This document shows, piece after piece, positions 26,640 through 35,066 of a stretch of DNA of 64,000 bases. Below the pieces are notes generated by a model. That model made no database searches. It saw only the letters and a program-made list of their open reading frames with translations, and was not told the origin of the DNA. The stretch's first letter is position 1. Each line of letters opens with the position of its first letter. The translations under genes and the position numbers were made by a program. Location: the NCBI RefSeq assembly GCF_001458735.1, contig NZ_CZQA01000014.1, forward strand, positions 1 through 64,000, written 5' to 3'. The DNA comes from Candidatus Nitrospira nitrosa. GTDB taxonomy: Bacteria; Nitrospirota; Nitrospiria; Nitrospirales; Nitrospiraceae.

Positions 26640-26707
26640 GCAACAGGCACCCAGAATGATTACGTTTTTTACTGCCCCAGTCACGACTGACATAAATCAC
26701 CACCGCC

Positions 26708-27307
26708 TCACCCCACTTCCCACAGCCTCGTATAGACAGGTCCGGTCGGACGCAGCTGGCTTTTTATTAGCACAACCGGCCCAACTGTCATCGTTCCTAG
26801 CGAGACGCTACGCTCATACACACCACTTTGAGCCAACAGCGGCCCGACCTGTCGTTCTCCAGTTTTAATCCTCGCCACAGTCAGATGGGGGCTGAAGGGT
26901 TTCTCATCTGAGGCAAACCCGAAGGAGTGGCAGCAAGATTCTATCTCCTGATGCAACTCCACCAATCGCTTGGCTGGTTCACTCTGAAGCCACGACTCAG
27001 ATGGTCCCACCCACAGCACTCGCGGTTTCAGGGCATTGGGGAACGCCTGGAGCCGATCGATCGGGATCTGAATGGTCGGATGAGATTGCCTGACACGCGT
27101 CATTGCTTCGCGTAGTGGATCGATGAGCTGTTTCTCTATCTCGCCGAGAAACCTCATCGTGAGGTGAAATGAATTCCGTTGCCCCCAGGCGATGCGGATC
27201 TCCTTGGAGAGATGAGCCGTGAGCCGTTCCTTGATGTCCTGCTGGACCTGGATGATCCCTGTTCTCACCTCGTCACTAATCTCGACGGCCAAAAAAGCCC
27301 GGATCAT
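26708..27307 (-). CDS. thpR: RNA 2',3'-cyclic phosphodiesterase (2'-5' RNA ligase family)
   Basis: This 199-aa 2H-phosphoesterase has the two catalytic HxT motifs, His48 in SFHLTMRFLG and His141 in FSPHLTVARIK. It opens 2',3'-cyclic phosphates on RNA; the name ligase comes from the reverse reaction. The start overlaps the cinA stop by four bases (ATGA), so the two are coupled. This cinA-thpR order, near recA in many genomes, is common. Confidence 0.95.
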   Translation of the reverse strand: MIRAFLAVEISDEVRTGIIQVQQDIKERLTAHLSKEIRIAWGQRNSFHLTMRFLGEIEKQLIDPLREAMTRVRQSHPTIQIPIDRLQAFPNALKPRVLWVGPSESWLQSEPAKRLVELHQEIESCCHSFGFASDEKPFSPHLTVARIKTGERQVGPLLAQSGVYERSVSLGTMTVGPVVLIKSQLRPTGPVYTRLWEVG

Positions 27308-28599
27308 ACTTGTCTCCTCTCAAGAAGCCACCGACGCAAGAGGTCCAATGCTGCCTGTGAAGACCGCTGCTTGATGACTGATCGGTCGCCATGGAACCGG
27401 AATTCCTTTGTGATCGGCCCTCCCACTCCTCCGTCGAGCCCCACATACACCAAGCCGACCGGCTTCGTTTCTGTGGCTCCTCCTGGTCCGGCAATCCCCG
27501 TGACCGACAAAGCCACGGACACACCAGCCCGTTCACGCATCCCCATCGCCATGGCTTGGGCAACCTCTCGACTGACTGCCCCGTGTTGTTCAATGAGACT
27601 CACCGGCACACCCAACATGTCCGTTTTGGCTTGGTTGCTATAGCAGATTGCTCCGCGATCGACATAGGCAGACGCTCCCGGCACTTGGGTCAGTCGATGG
27701 CCGATCAGCCCACCGGTACAGGACTCGGCAACCGCAATCGTGCGTTGCTGCTCGACCAGTAATCGTCCGACGACGTCTTCCATCGTGTCGTGCCCTTCAG
27801 CATAGATCCACTCGCGTAATCGCTGACGCACCGCTTCGATTTTCGAGGTGAAGACGTGAGCCTTGATCGCACGATGCGCGCTCGTCGTCAACGACACCAG
27901 CACGCCATTTGGCGAAGCAAGCAGCCCCAGTGCGATCGGCTCCCGCTTGGAAAGCACTCCCTGCAATTTGCTATCGACATCAGCTTCCGGTAATCCCCAG
28001 GTCTGAAAGATCACCCGGCTAATGGGGTGGGGTTGTGCGTGCTTCGATTGTTTCAGTCGATCGACGATCAGGGGGATGACCGTCTCCTGCATCATGGCTT
28101 GCATTTCACTCGGAACACCCGGTAGCGCCGCGATGTACGTCCCCTTCCAAGAGAGGGCAAATCCCGGCGCAGACCCGACTGGATTGGGCAAGACAATGGC
28201 CTTGGCGGGAATCAGCGCTTGTCGCAACTGGCCCCGATTCGGCACCCTCCCCCACTGAGCCAATCGAGCCTTCATCGCCTCGAACGCTTCTTTGCGACGA
28301 GCAAGGCGGGACCCGGTCGCCGCTGCAACGGCCTCCCTGGTGCAATCATCGACCGTAGGACCGAGCCCTCCCGTCATGATCACCACACCAGCCCGCTGCC
28401 GGGCAATGTTGAGCACGTGCCCGATCTCACCCTCATCATCACCGACAATCGATTTGAACCGGACTTCTACACCAACAGTAGCAAGGGCCTCCGTAATGAA
28501 TAGTGAGTTACTATCGGCCCGCCCCCCGACCAGCAACTCCGAACCAATCGCAATGGTTTCCGCAAGGCACGTACGAGCTGATGACGCAGACATTGGCAT
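27304..28599 (-). CDS. cinA: CinA-family protein, nicotinamide-nucleotide amidohydrolase-like
   Basis: This 431-aa two-domain protein has an N-terminal MoaB/MogA-like COG1058 domain (IAIGSELLVGGRADSNSLFI, VIMTGGLGPTVDDCTREAVA, LPGVPSEM) and a C-terminal CinA amidohydrolase domain (VAESCTGGLIGHRLTQVPGA, GAVSREVAQAMA, VTGIAGPGGATETKPVGLVY). The C-terminal part deamidates NMN in pyridine-nucleotide recycling. The ATG at 28599 has AGAGG a little far upstream; another ATG two codons later is possible. It follows the 28615 gene by 15 bp. Confidence 0.95.
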   Translation of the reverse strand: MPMSASSARTCLAETIAIGSELLVGGRADSNSLFITEALATVGVEVRFKSIVGDDEGEIGHVLNIARQRAGVVIMTGGLGPTVDDCTREAVAAATGSRLARRKEAFEAMKARLAQWGRVPNRGQLRQALIPAKAIVLPNPVGSAPGFALSWKGTYIAALPGVPSEMQAMMQETVIPLIVDRLKQSKHAQPHPISRVIFQTWGLPEADVDSKLQGVLSKREPIALGLLASPNGVLVSLTTSAHRAIKAHVFTSKIEAVRQRLREWIYAEGHDTMEDVVGRLLVEQQRTIAVAESCTGGLIGHRLTQVPGASAYVDRGAICYSNQAKTDMLGVPVSLIEQHGAVSREVAQAMAMGMRERAGVSVALSVTGIAGPGGATETKPVGLVYVGLDGGVGGPITKEFRFHGDRSVIKQRSSQAALDLLRRWLLERRQV

Positions 28600-28614
28600 A
28601 GGCCGATTGAACCT

Positions 28615-29211
28615 CTATTCGATATGAGCAAAATCAACCAAGAAACGCACCTCTCCTCCGCCGGCAGGAAAGATCGTGATCGTCGTTTTGGCGTTCGGAT
28701 CGAAATCGGCATAGCGGAACATCGCAACGATTTTGGCCTGAAATTTCTGCGACTCTAGCCACATGGTCGAACGATCAGCTCGGCCATCGGTTCGCACCGT
28801 GAGCGGGGTGATCGTTCTCCCCCCTTGCTCGATGATCATGTAACTGTTCACAGCAAAGTCTGGACGCTCTCCGACAATCGTCGCGCTCACGAGCATAGTA
28901 GCGGCTTCGATCGTGTGGGCGACATCGGCTGCACTCGGTTTAAGTCCGCGTACCGCCATATGGGCGGCCATCACCGACAGGCTCCCAAGCTTCGTGAGGA
29001 GAATGCCTTCGGCCTGTCCGGAATCAACGCCCCTGAATCGATGGTACAAGGTTTCAGGCGAGTGGTGTTGTGCCGCCGCTTGTTGTCCTCGATCGAGTGC
29101 AAGTTGAATTTGGGCCGGCGTCGGATTCACCTCGATCGCAGCCGCAAGACCGACGAAACTCAGCAGGCAGACGACAGTCTGTCCAATCACGGCATGAGTC
29201 CAACCCCTCAT
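28615..29211 (-). CDS. exported protein of unknown function
   Basis: The 198-aa product has a signal peptide (HAVIGQTVVCLLSFVGLAAA) and a soluble mature part with LALDRGQQAAAQHH, SVMAAHMAVRGLKPSAADVA and a beta-rich end. No known domain was recognised. It is the first gene of a three-gene minus-strand unit with cinA and thpR. A strong ribosome binding site is not seen. Confidence 0.72.
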   Translation of the reverse strand: MRGWTHAVIGQTVVCLLSFVGLAAAIEVNPTPAQIQLALDRGQQAAAQHHSPETLYHRFRGVDSGQAEGILLTKLGSLSVMAAHMAVRGLKPSAADVAHTIEAATMLVSATIVGERPDFAVNSYMIIEQGGRTITPLTVRTDGRADRSTMWLESQKFQAKIVAMFRYADFDPNAKTTITIFPAGGGEVRFLVDFAHIE

Positions 29212-29355
29212 CTGTCAGCGGGTAACAGAACGATTCAACCTTGTCAATGGATGCCTCCTCGCCTCGTCCTCCGGTTGACAACACGGAAGGGGAAATGCTA
29301 AACGAAAGAAAAATACAAAGAGCACTGCCTCTCAATTTACTAAAGGAGCTTTGTA

Positions 29356-30078
29356 ATGTCGACTCCGGAGACCCCCCCTTCTACGCCAGCACCTCGGCGC
29401 CAGTTCGTCAATTTTGCATTCTACAAAGTGGACCCGGCATGGCGGCGTCTCCCAGAAGATGTGCGCACCCAGGGTAAACAGGAGTTCTTACGGGCTGTTG
29501 AAGATTTTAACGGCAAGGTGTTGGTCGTCCCCTATTCCACTGTCGGTATCCGTGGCGACTGTGACTTCATGTTGTGGCGTATCAGCTACGATCTCGATCT
29601 GTTACAGGATATGAGCGCCAAGATGCTTGCCTCCGGTCTTGGACAGTACCTCTCGACTCCCTATTCGTACTTGGCCATGACCAAGCGATCCATTTATGTC
29701 GATAACCATTCGCATGCGGGACAGGAAGGGAAGCGGCTCACGGTCGTGCCAGGGAAGAGCAAGTACATCTTTGTCTACCCCTTTCTTAAAACACGGGAGT
29801 GGTTCCTCCTGACGAAGGCGGCTCGCCAGGGGATGATGGACGAGCATATCGAAGTAGGTCATCGGTTTCCATCAGTGAAGCTGAATACCACCTATTCGTT
29901 TGGATTGGATGATCAGGAATGGGTTGTTGCGTTTGAAAGCGACAAGCCAGAAGATTTCCTTGACCTGGTGATGGCCCTACGGGAAACGGAAGGATCACGA
30001 TATACCTTGCGAGATACCCCGATCTTCACCTGCGTCCGCAGAAGTCTGAAGGAAACGCTCGACACTCTTGGCGGCTAA
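29356..30078 (+). CDS. chlorite dismutase/HemQ-family heme protein
   Basis: This 240-aa protein belongs to the Cld/EfeB-Dyp/HemQ structural family. The likely heme-ligand His164 is in MMDEHIEVG, Tyr141 in FVYPFLKTREWF fits the tyrosine used by coproheme decarboxylases, and SFGLDDQEWVVAFESD is the conserved core. At the place of the distal arginine essential in the Nitrospira defluvii chlorite dismutase (seven residues before GLDD) this protein has Leu176. A role in heme synthesis (coproheme decarboxylase, HemQ/ChdC) is therefore more likely than chlorite detoxification; the subfamily is inferred from residues only. AAAGGAG precedes the ATG. A terminator follows at 30105. Confidence 0.88.
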   Translation: MSTPETPPSTPAPRRQFVNFAFYKVDPAWRRLPEDVRTQGKQEFLRAVEDFNGKVLVVPYSTVGIRGDCDFMLWRISYDLDLLQDMSAKMLASGLGQYLSTPYSYLAMTKRSIYVDNHSHAGQEGKRLTVVPGKSKYIFVYPFLKTREWFLLTKAARQGMMDEHIEVGHRFPSVKLNTTYSFGLDDQEWVVAFESDKPEDFLDLVMALRETEGSRYTLRDTPIFTCVRRSLKETLDTLGG

Positions 30079-30104
30079 GCGCTGAGGATATCCGTACGGA
30101 CTAG

Positions 30105-30140
30105 GGCCTTCGGTCATCCGACCGAAGGCCTTTTGTTTTT
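30105..30140 (+). terminator. rho-independent terminator after the Cld/HemQ-family gene
   Basis: An 11-bp GC-rich stem (GGCCTTCGGTC with GACCGAAGGCC), a 4-base loop and the tract TTTTGTTTTT make a textbook intrinsic terminator 26 bp after the stop codon. Confidence 0.93.
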
Positions 30141-30283
30141 CGGCGATGACCTCTCGTTGTCACACAGAGAGTGTCCTCACGTTGCTGTTCCTCCAGCTGG
30201 AATAGACGTTAGGCCCTAGTTTTGACAGTTCGACAAACGCTATGGTACCTGTACAGATAGCACTATCAAGAAAGTGAGTGGCC

Positions 30284-30505
30284 ATGGCTGACACGACCTC
30301 CCTCTATGCCTTGCGTTTCCCCGATGGCTCAGTCAGTCTCTACATCGATGAACAGTATGCTCAGGATAAAGGGATCGATCCATCCAAGCTCGTCCGGGTG
30401 GAAATTCCACGCGAGATGTTCATTAGTGGGACGATCCAGGATGTTCGGGAATATGTCGCGCGTCAGCTGGAGCAAGTCTCTCGGCAGAAGGCCGGTACGG
30501 CATAA
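30284..30505 (+). CDS. small hypothetical protein
   Basis: This 73-aa acidic protein (LYALRFPDGSVSLYIDEQYA ... FISGTIQDVREYVARQLEQV) is not recognised. The ATG at 30284 is preferred to a GTG two codons earlier. It has good coding character and may be the first gene of a unit with the 393-aa gene downstream, which starts 86 bp later. Confidence 0.6.
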   Translation: MADTTSLYALRFPDGSVSLYIDEQYAQDKGIDPSKLVRVEIPREMFISGTIQDVREYVARQLEQVSRQKAGTA

Positions 30506-30591
30506 CCAACATCGCCACAGATCAACGGATTAGAAAAGGACATTGCACGAAGAGATCACCCCCTCTTTCTGTATGAGTCAAGCGGAACACC

Positions 30592-31773
30592 ATGACACCA
30601 ACACTCGCATCCTCTCCCCTCACTGTCGACATCATTGAGGAGGCTATTGCCAACCTGCCGATTCAGGGACGCATTATCCTCCGTCTACTGCTCCTGCAAT
30701 ATCTCGACGTCACACAGGATGAAATTCTGTTTATGGTGGCAGATCGACCAGACCCTCGCTGCGTCTCAGGCAAGAAACCGATCACGACCATGACCCAAGA
30801 ATCCATCATCGCCATGGTCAACCGCCGGGATGAATACCGCCGACGAGCCAGACTGCGCCGGGAACGAACCTGGTTGCAATGTATGGCCCTCGAACATTTG
30901 ATCAAGACAGCCGACGCATTCGCTACCCGTGCTACGGTCCTCCTCGCTGATCGAGGTGTCTCGGCTGACACCATCGCGGCGCTTAGCGCACAGGCTCGTT
31001 CTGCAGTCCCGTCCACGACATTACGACTCCTGGAACAACAGTGGGAGAAAGACGAAATCAGCTCCGAGGAGTACCAGAAACATCGTTTGGTCGTCGAAAT
31101 GCAGACACAGCTGCGCTTTGTTGAACGATTCAGAAAACGTCTGACCTTGGCAGATCGCGAACGTCGAACCTCCGACTCTACAACGCTGCAGGACCATGAA
31201 ATCGGCCACATCTGGGGCATCCCAGCCGGAACCCTCGCTGCACGCAAGGTCAAATTTCTCTCCCAGTATCTACTGGCAACCCAAGCGAGATGTTCAGATT
31301 CTCCAGGGAGCGGATCGTCCGTTCCGTCACCCGAGATGTGGCAAGCCACACTGCGTGCACTCTCCCAGACTCCGATTGAGCGGTCGATTGCCACGTACGA
31401 CGGACTGGAAGGGACTGAGTCCGCACTGATTGAAAAATTGGGAATCTATGCGATGATGGGGATATCGGAAGCGACGGAGACCAAGTTCTGGAACTCTCTC
31501 GTGTATGGGGCCAGTTCCAACGCCATCCATACCGAAACAACCCGAACCCTATTCGGACTCCAACGGCTGGTCTCCATTCAAAAGGATCTGGACACCAGTA
31601 CCGCCGCGTTGGACGAGGAACTACTGAAACGGTCGATGCCCACACCTAAGGCCGGCGAGCTTCCATCTCCAGCACCAGAGTCCGGTCAGGGGGAACTCAC
31701 AGACTTCCAACGGCATATTCTCCATAACTTTATCGGGGAGGATGTGACCGGTCGGCCATCCGACAAATGGTGA
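30592..31773 (+). CDS. conserved-looking protein of unknown function
   Basis: The 393-aa product is soluble, Arg-rich and mostly helical, with AIANLPIQGRIILRLLLLQYLDVTQDEI near the start and a long charged helical segment around residues 80-200. The N-terminal stretch to about residue 50 looks like a small helical domain as in sigma-factor or HTH proteins, but no clear DNA-binding motif is present, so no function is claimed. It stands between two unrelated small genes on the same strand. Confidence 0.62.
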   Translation: MTPTLASSPLTVDIIEEAIANLPIQGRIILRLLLLQYLDVTQDEILFMVADRPDPRCVSGKKPITTMTQESIIAMVNRRDEYRRRARLRRERTWLQCMALEHLIKTADAFATRATVLLADRGVSADTIAALSAQARSAVPSTTLRLLEQQWEKDEISSEEYQKHRLVVEMQTQLRFVERFRKRLTLADRERRTSDSTTLQDHEIGHIWGIPAGTLAARKVKFLSQYLLATQARCSDSPGSGSSVPSPEMWQATLRALSQTPIERSIATYDGLEGTESALIEKLGIYAMMGISEATETKFWNSLVYGASSNAIHTETTRTLFGLQRLVSIQKDLDTSTAALDEELLKRSMPTPKAGELPSPAPESGQGELTDFQRHILHNFIGEDVTGRPSDKW

Positions 31774-31822
31774 ACTTTCGGTATTGCCAATCAGGGGCGG
31801 TTCGGTATAATTACCTCCAGCC

Positions 31823-32263
31823 ATGACGACGCAGGCCATCAGTCGACCAACATTCGTCACCTCTCTAGGACCGTTTCTTTTCTTCATCCTGTTGTGTGTA
31901 TGTGCGCCTGGCTCACCTAGTACGACATCAGCTCTCGCGAACGGTCTGATTGAGATAGCGGAATTGTTGGCGCACCCAGAGCAATACGATCATCAGGACG
32001 TCGTCGTCACGGGAAAGGTTATGAATGTCCAGCTGGCGACCAATCGCCAGGGACAGCCAGCCTACGGATTTCTCCTCCAAGATCAAGCCGGCACCCTCAA
32101 GGTCGTGAGCCTTGGCCAGCTTGAGGTTCACGAAGGTGATCAAGTGATCGTGGAAGGTGTCTTCAGTCGTCTCCGCCAAGTTGGCCGCACCATTGTCTAT
32201 AACGAGATTAAGGCCATCTCGGTTAAGCCCATGACACGCCTCAATCCAGATCTGGTCGGCTGA
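31823..32263 (+). CDS. exported OB-fold-like protein
   Basis: This 146-aa protein has a signal peptide (LGPFLFFILLCVCAPGSPST) and a beta-rich domain with DHQDVVVTGKVMNVQLATN, YGFLLQDQAGTLKVVSLG, EGDQVIVEGVF and VGRTIVYNEIKA, the strand pattern of an OB-fold as in BOF or tRNA-type anticodon-binding families. Its ligand is unknown. A TATAAT lies only 12 bases before the ATG, so the message may be leaderless if that is the promoter. Confidence 0.72.
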   Translation: MTTQAISRPTFVTSLGPFLFFILLCVCAPGSPSTTSALANGLIEIAELLAHPEQYDHQDVVVTGKVMNVQLATNRQGQPAYGFLLQDQAGTLKVVSLGQLEVHEGDQVIVEGVFSRLRQVGRTIVYNEIKAISVKPMTRLNPDLVG

Positions 32264-32348
32264 TCGCTTCAATCGCTTTTCACACCTTTGGGACTTTGTT
32301 TCGAGTACATCTTGAAAGTGGTTGCTTTCCTATTATTCCCAGCCAACA

Positions 32349-32744
32349 ATGGCTCACATGATACGGCAAAGCCTCGTCACAGTGATGCTAGGACTCACCA
32401 TGCAGGTATCGCTGGCAAGTTGCAGCGCCCCTGCACATGTGGGTGAATACCCCAATCAACAACGCGTGGTTGGGAAATCAACGTCAGCGATCCTTGCCTG
32501 TGCAGGGACACCCCAAAAACAAACATCCGACAGTGAGCGGACTCTTCTGCGCTACTACCGTGAAGCGCCGATACTGGAAGAATCTCGGCCGGTTGGGAAA
32601 GGCAGCTTTGCGACAATTCGTCATGGCTGTTGGGCCACCGTGGTGCTGGTCGATGACCGTGTTGTCGATGTTCAATATCGTTTCGTCCCTCCAACATTTG
32701 ATGCATCCAACGACTGCGAAGAGATTTTTGATTCCTGTCAGTAG
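32349..32744 (+). CDS. small lipoprotein
   Basis: The 131-aa product has a lipoprotein signal (IRQSLVTVMLGLTMQVSLASC) with lipobox LASC. The mature part carries VVGKSTSAILACAGTPQKQT and further Cys residues near the C-terminus (HGCWATVVLVD, NDCEEIFDSCQ) that could form disulphides. No family was recognised. The ATG at 32349 is chosen because it puts the signal peptide at the N-terminus. It overlaps the likely start of the next gene. Confidence 0.7.
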   Translation: MAHMIRQSLVTVMLGLTMQVSLASCSAPAHVGEYPNQQRVVGKSTSAILACAGTPQKQTSDSERTLLRYYREAPILEESRPVGKGSFATIRHGCWATVVLVDDRVVDVQYRFVPPTFDASNDCEEIFDSCQ

Positions 32745-33702
32745 CGGCGGCTTCCGGCTGCTGCATCACTGTCATGGCTTTTGGATCTCGTTCAGCGTTC
32801 CCACATTGAGACTCCTCATCCTGGGCCTCCTCCTCAGCTACCTTTCGAGTGGTACCCCCTCCGCATTGGCCCTCGAAAAGTACGGACGCCCACTCCCCTC
32901 CATTAACGATTCAAACGGACGTGAGGCGGAGGAATCCCTCTTCGCCGGCTATTTCCTCACCGGCGTATTTGCCTCAAACCCCTCTTTTGCTGCCAGACCT
33001 GACAATACAGGTCTCGTGGGTCTGCGTCATATGCTCCATCTTGAAACCGATCTCTACAAGCAGTACCTCACCTTCTATACAGATCAGAATTTTTTCTCAG
33101 ATCGCACGAATGGATGGATTGAACTAAGTGAGTGGGACGGCACCTATGCGTTTACCGGTGTACTGGGCCACGTCAACTGGCGCCTCCAGTATGAACGCGA
33201 CGCGCCAATTGACCGGAAGGGTGTGACGCAAGAGTATGCCGACGGGCTGGTGACAGCGAAATTTCAAGCCGTGCAAGATTTCCCTTGGTGGCAACGCCGA
33301 TTCCCCCATCAAAATTTGACGGCCTATGCTGGGGCCGGCTGGCTTTTTCATAACAGAAACTACTTCGCCAGGCCCGACAATACCGGCCGAGCGCTCTTTC
33401 GGTACGTCGCCCATGCTGACCTCGATCTCTACAAAAACAAGATCGTGCTCTATGGCGATGTGAATATGTTTACGGATCGGGATGCAGGAAATCAGGCCAG
33501 CCCGACCGAATTGGATTGGATCATCGGGCTCGCCGTACGCTGGCGCAACATGGAATTTGCGGTCTATCACGAACAAGATCAGCCGCTGGATCGAGCCGGC
33601 CTTGTTCAAAAATATCTCGCGCTCCAGCTCCGCTTTTCATTCGACATTTCAAAGCAAGATCTTGGGATTGGCCTTGCTCAACCAACATCAGGGGATCAGT
33701 GA
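32701..33702 (+). CDS. outer-membrane beta-barrel-like protein
   Basis: This protein of about 333 aa has a hydrophobic signal (LRLLILGLLLSYLSSG) and then alternating aromatic/polar strands, for example LVGLRHMLHLETDLYKQYLT and YLALQLRFSFDI at the end, as in outer-membrane porin-like barrels. Two similar halves contain FAARPDNTG and YFARPDNTG, so it may be an internal duplication. The ATG at 32701 puts extra residues before the signal; a TTG at 32806 would start right before it, so the start is uncertain. It overlaps the convergent SDR gene by 7 bp. Confidence 0.68.
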   Translation: MHPTTAKRFLIPVSSGGFRLLHHCHGFWISFSVPTLRLLILGLLLSYLSSGTPSALALEKYGRPLPSINDSNGREAEESLFAGYFLTGVFASNPSFAARPDNTGLVGLRHMLHLETDLYKQYLTFYTDQNFFSDRTNGWIELSEWDGTYAFTGVLGHVNWRLQYERDAPIDRKGVTQEYADGLVTAKFQAVQDFPWWQRRFPHQNLTAYAGAGWLFHNRNYFARPDNTGRALFRYVAHADLDLYKNKIVLYGDVNMFTDRDAGNQASPTELDWIIGLAVRWRNMEFAVYHEQDQPLDRAGLVQKYLALQLRFSFDISKQDLGIGLAQPTSGDQ

Positions 33703-34559
33703 GGGAGTTTGAGGACAGCCGTAAGAAGGCGGTCCATGATCCGGTCTGGTAGAATCTGCCCGATAAACGCACGGATCTTTGCATCCGTACCGACCAGGTA
33801 GCGAGTCTTGGGCACCGGAGCCGTTAAGGCGTGCTCAACCGCCTTCGCGACAACGTCTGCTGGAATCGCTCGTTTCGCTGCCTCCTCCACCACCTTTCGC
33901 ACCGCCGCCACAGTCGGCTCATACAGTCGTCGAAGATCCGTTCCCATCACGGCCTCTCGCCCAGCGGCATCCTCGGCAGACTTAGTCCAGATTGGTGTTG
34001 TAATCGCACCAGGCTCGATAATTGAGACTTGGATGCCCCATGGTTGCACCTCAAGTCTCAAGGCATCGGTCATCGCCTCCAGTGCGAACTTCGACGCCGA
34101 GTAGGCGCCCATCATCGGAATCGTCGAACGACCCGCAATCGAGCCCATATTCACAATACGCCCACGGGCCTGACGGATCAGCGGCAGAAACGCCTGCGTG
34201 ACAGCGAGCTGGCCGATCACATTCACTTCAAGCTGCCGCCGAAAATCAGCAAGAGGGATCGCTTCGAGCGGTGCCGGCACTGCAATCCCGGCATTATTCA
34301 CAAGCCCATACAGCCCACTCGCTCCACATCGCTCGGACACTATTGCACGAGAACGTTGAATGGATGGCAAATCAGTCACATCGAGCAGGATCGGCATGAG
34401 TCGATCAGAGCTGGACTGTTGAAGCACCGCCCCATCTTCAGGCTTCCGCACTCCGGCAAAGACGGTGAACCCCAATCGATCAAGACGCAGCGCACAGGAC
34501 GCCCCAATGCCCGTGGACGCGCCAGTAATGACTATGGCCCGATCGCCTCTGGTTGACAT
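33696..34559 (-). CDS. SDR-family short-chain dehydrogenase/reductase
   Basis: This 287-aa oxidoreductase has the Rossmann start VITGASTGIGASCALRLDRLG, the NNAG motif in LVNNAGIAVPAP, and the catalytic Ser/Tyr/Lys in MGSIAGRS and AYSASKFALEA. The substrate cannot be told; classical SDRs of this type act on alcohols, ketones or sterol-like compounds with NAD(P)H. The ATG at 34559 follows AAAGGGG. It is transcribed towards the beta-barrel gene. Confidence 0.92.
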   Translation of the reverse strand: MSTRGDRAIVITGASTGIGASCALRLDRLGFTVFAGVRKPEDGAVLQQSSSDRLMPILLDVTDLPSIQRSRAIVSERCGASGLYGLVNNAGIAVPAPLEAIPLADFRRQLEVNVIGQLAVTQAFLPLIRQARGRIVNMGSIAGRSTIPMMGAYSASKFALEAMTDALRLEVQPWGIQVSIIEPGAITTPIWTKSAEDAAGREAVMGTDLRRLYEPTVAAVRKVVEEAAKRAIPADVVAKAVEHALTAPVPKTRYLVGTDAKIRAFIGQILPDRIMDRLLTAVLKLPH

Positions 34560-34562
34560 CAC

Positions 34563-35066
34563 ACCCCTTTCAAGTTTCTACCGAGAAACCATAACAGGTT
34601 TGGAACGGCTTTCTCCAGATGGAGCCGGCCGTTCTTGATGCTCGGGGTCTCTTCCGCTTGATTTCATTTCTGATCGCTGCGATTGCAACTCAGCCACATT
34701 AACCAGACGGAACCGGGTTATAACCAGATATACCAATGAGCACCTACAGCCAGCCTCAACCATGCCACGACGGTTGGATGGAAAGCCCCTTCCAAGCGAT
34801 AAGAGTCACTCGGCTTGAGGTGAATCGTTTTAGATACGAAGTGAATCAGTTTAGATACAACCTGAATCTTTTTGTGTTCACCCGTCATACCCTATTTCAA
34901 CGCCAAACAGAGGCCTTTCCCACTACCCTATAGAGGCCACGTTGAGCTCACAGGCTACGTATTGCTCAATTCTGCTAGCCCTTGCCAGATTGCAGTGAGC
35001 GGTGGCTTGTAATTTGCTTAGATCTCAGACATTCAGCATGTCGTCAGAGCTAAGATCAAACCAAGA
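34563..35066. other. intergenic region with IS-end-like repeats
   Basis: No gene is supported in this 504-bp stretch. It holds TGAATCGTTTTAGATAC at 34821-34837 and TGAATCAGTTTAGATAC at 34842-34858, followed by TGAATC at 34863. The same motif on the other strand, TGAATCTGTTTAGATAC, is at 52763-52779. Tandem motifs of this kind are found at the ends of IS21-like elements, so these may be relics of such ends. Confidence 0.5.

Noticed and set aside
29356-30078. Calling the protein a true chlorite dismutase
   Set aside because: The essential distal arginine is replaced by leucine, so the family but not the activity is supported.
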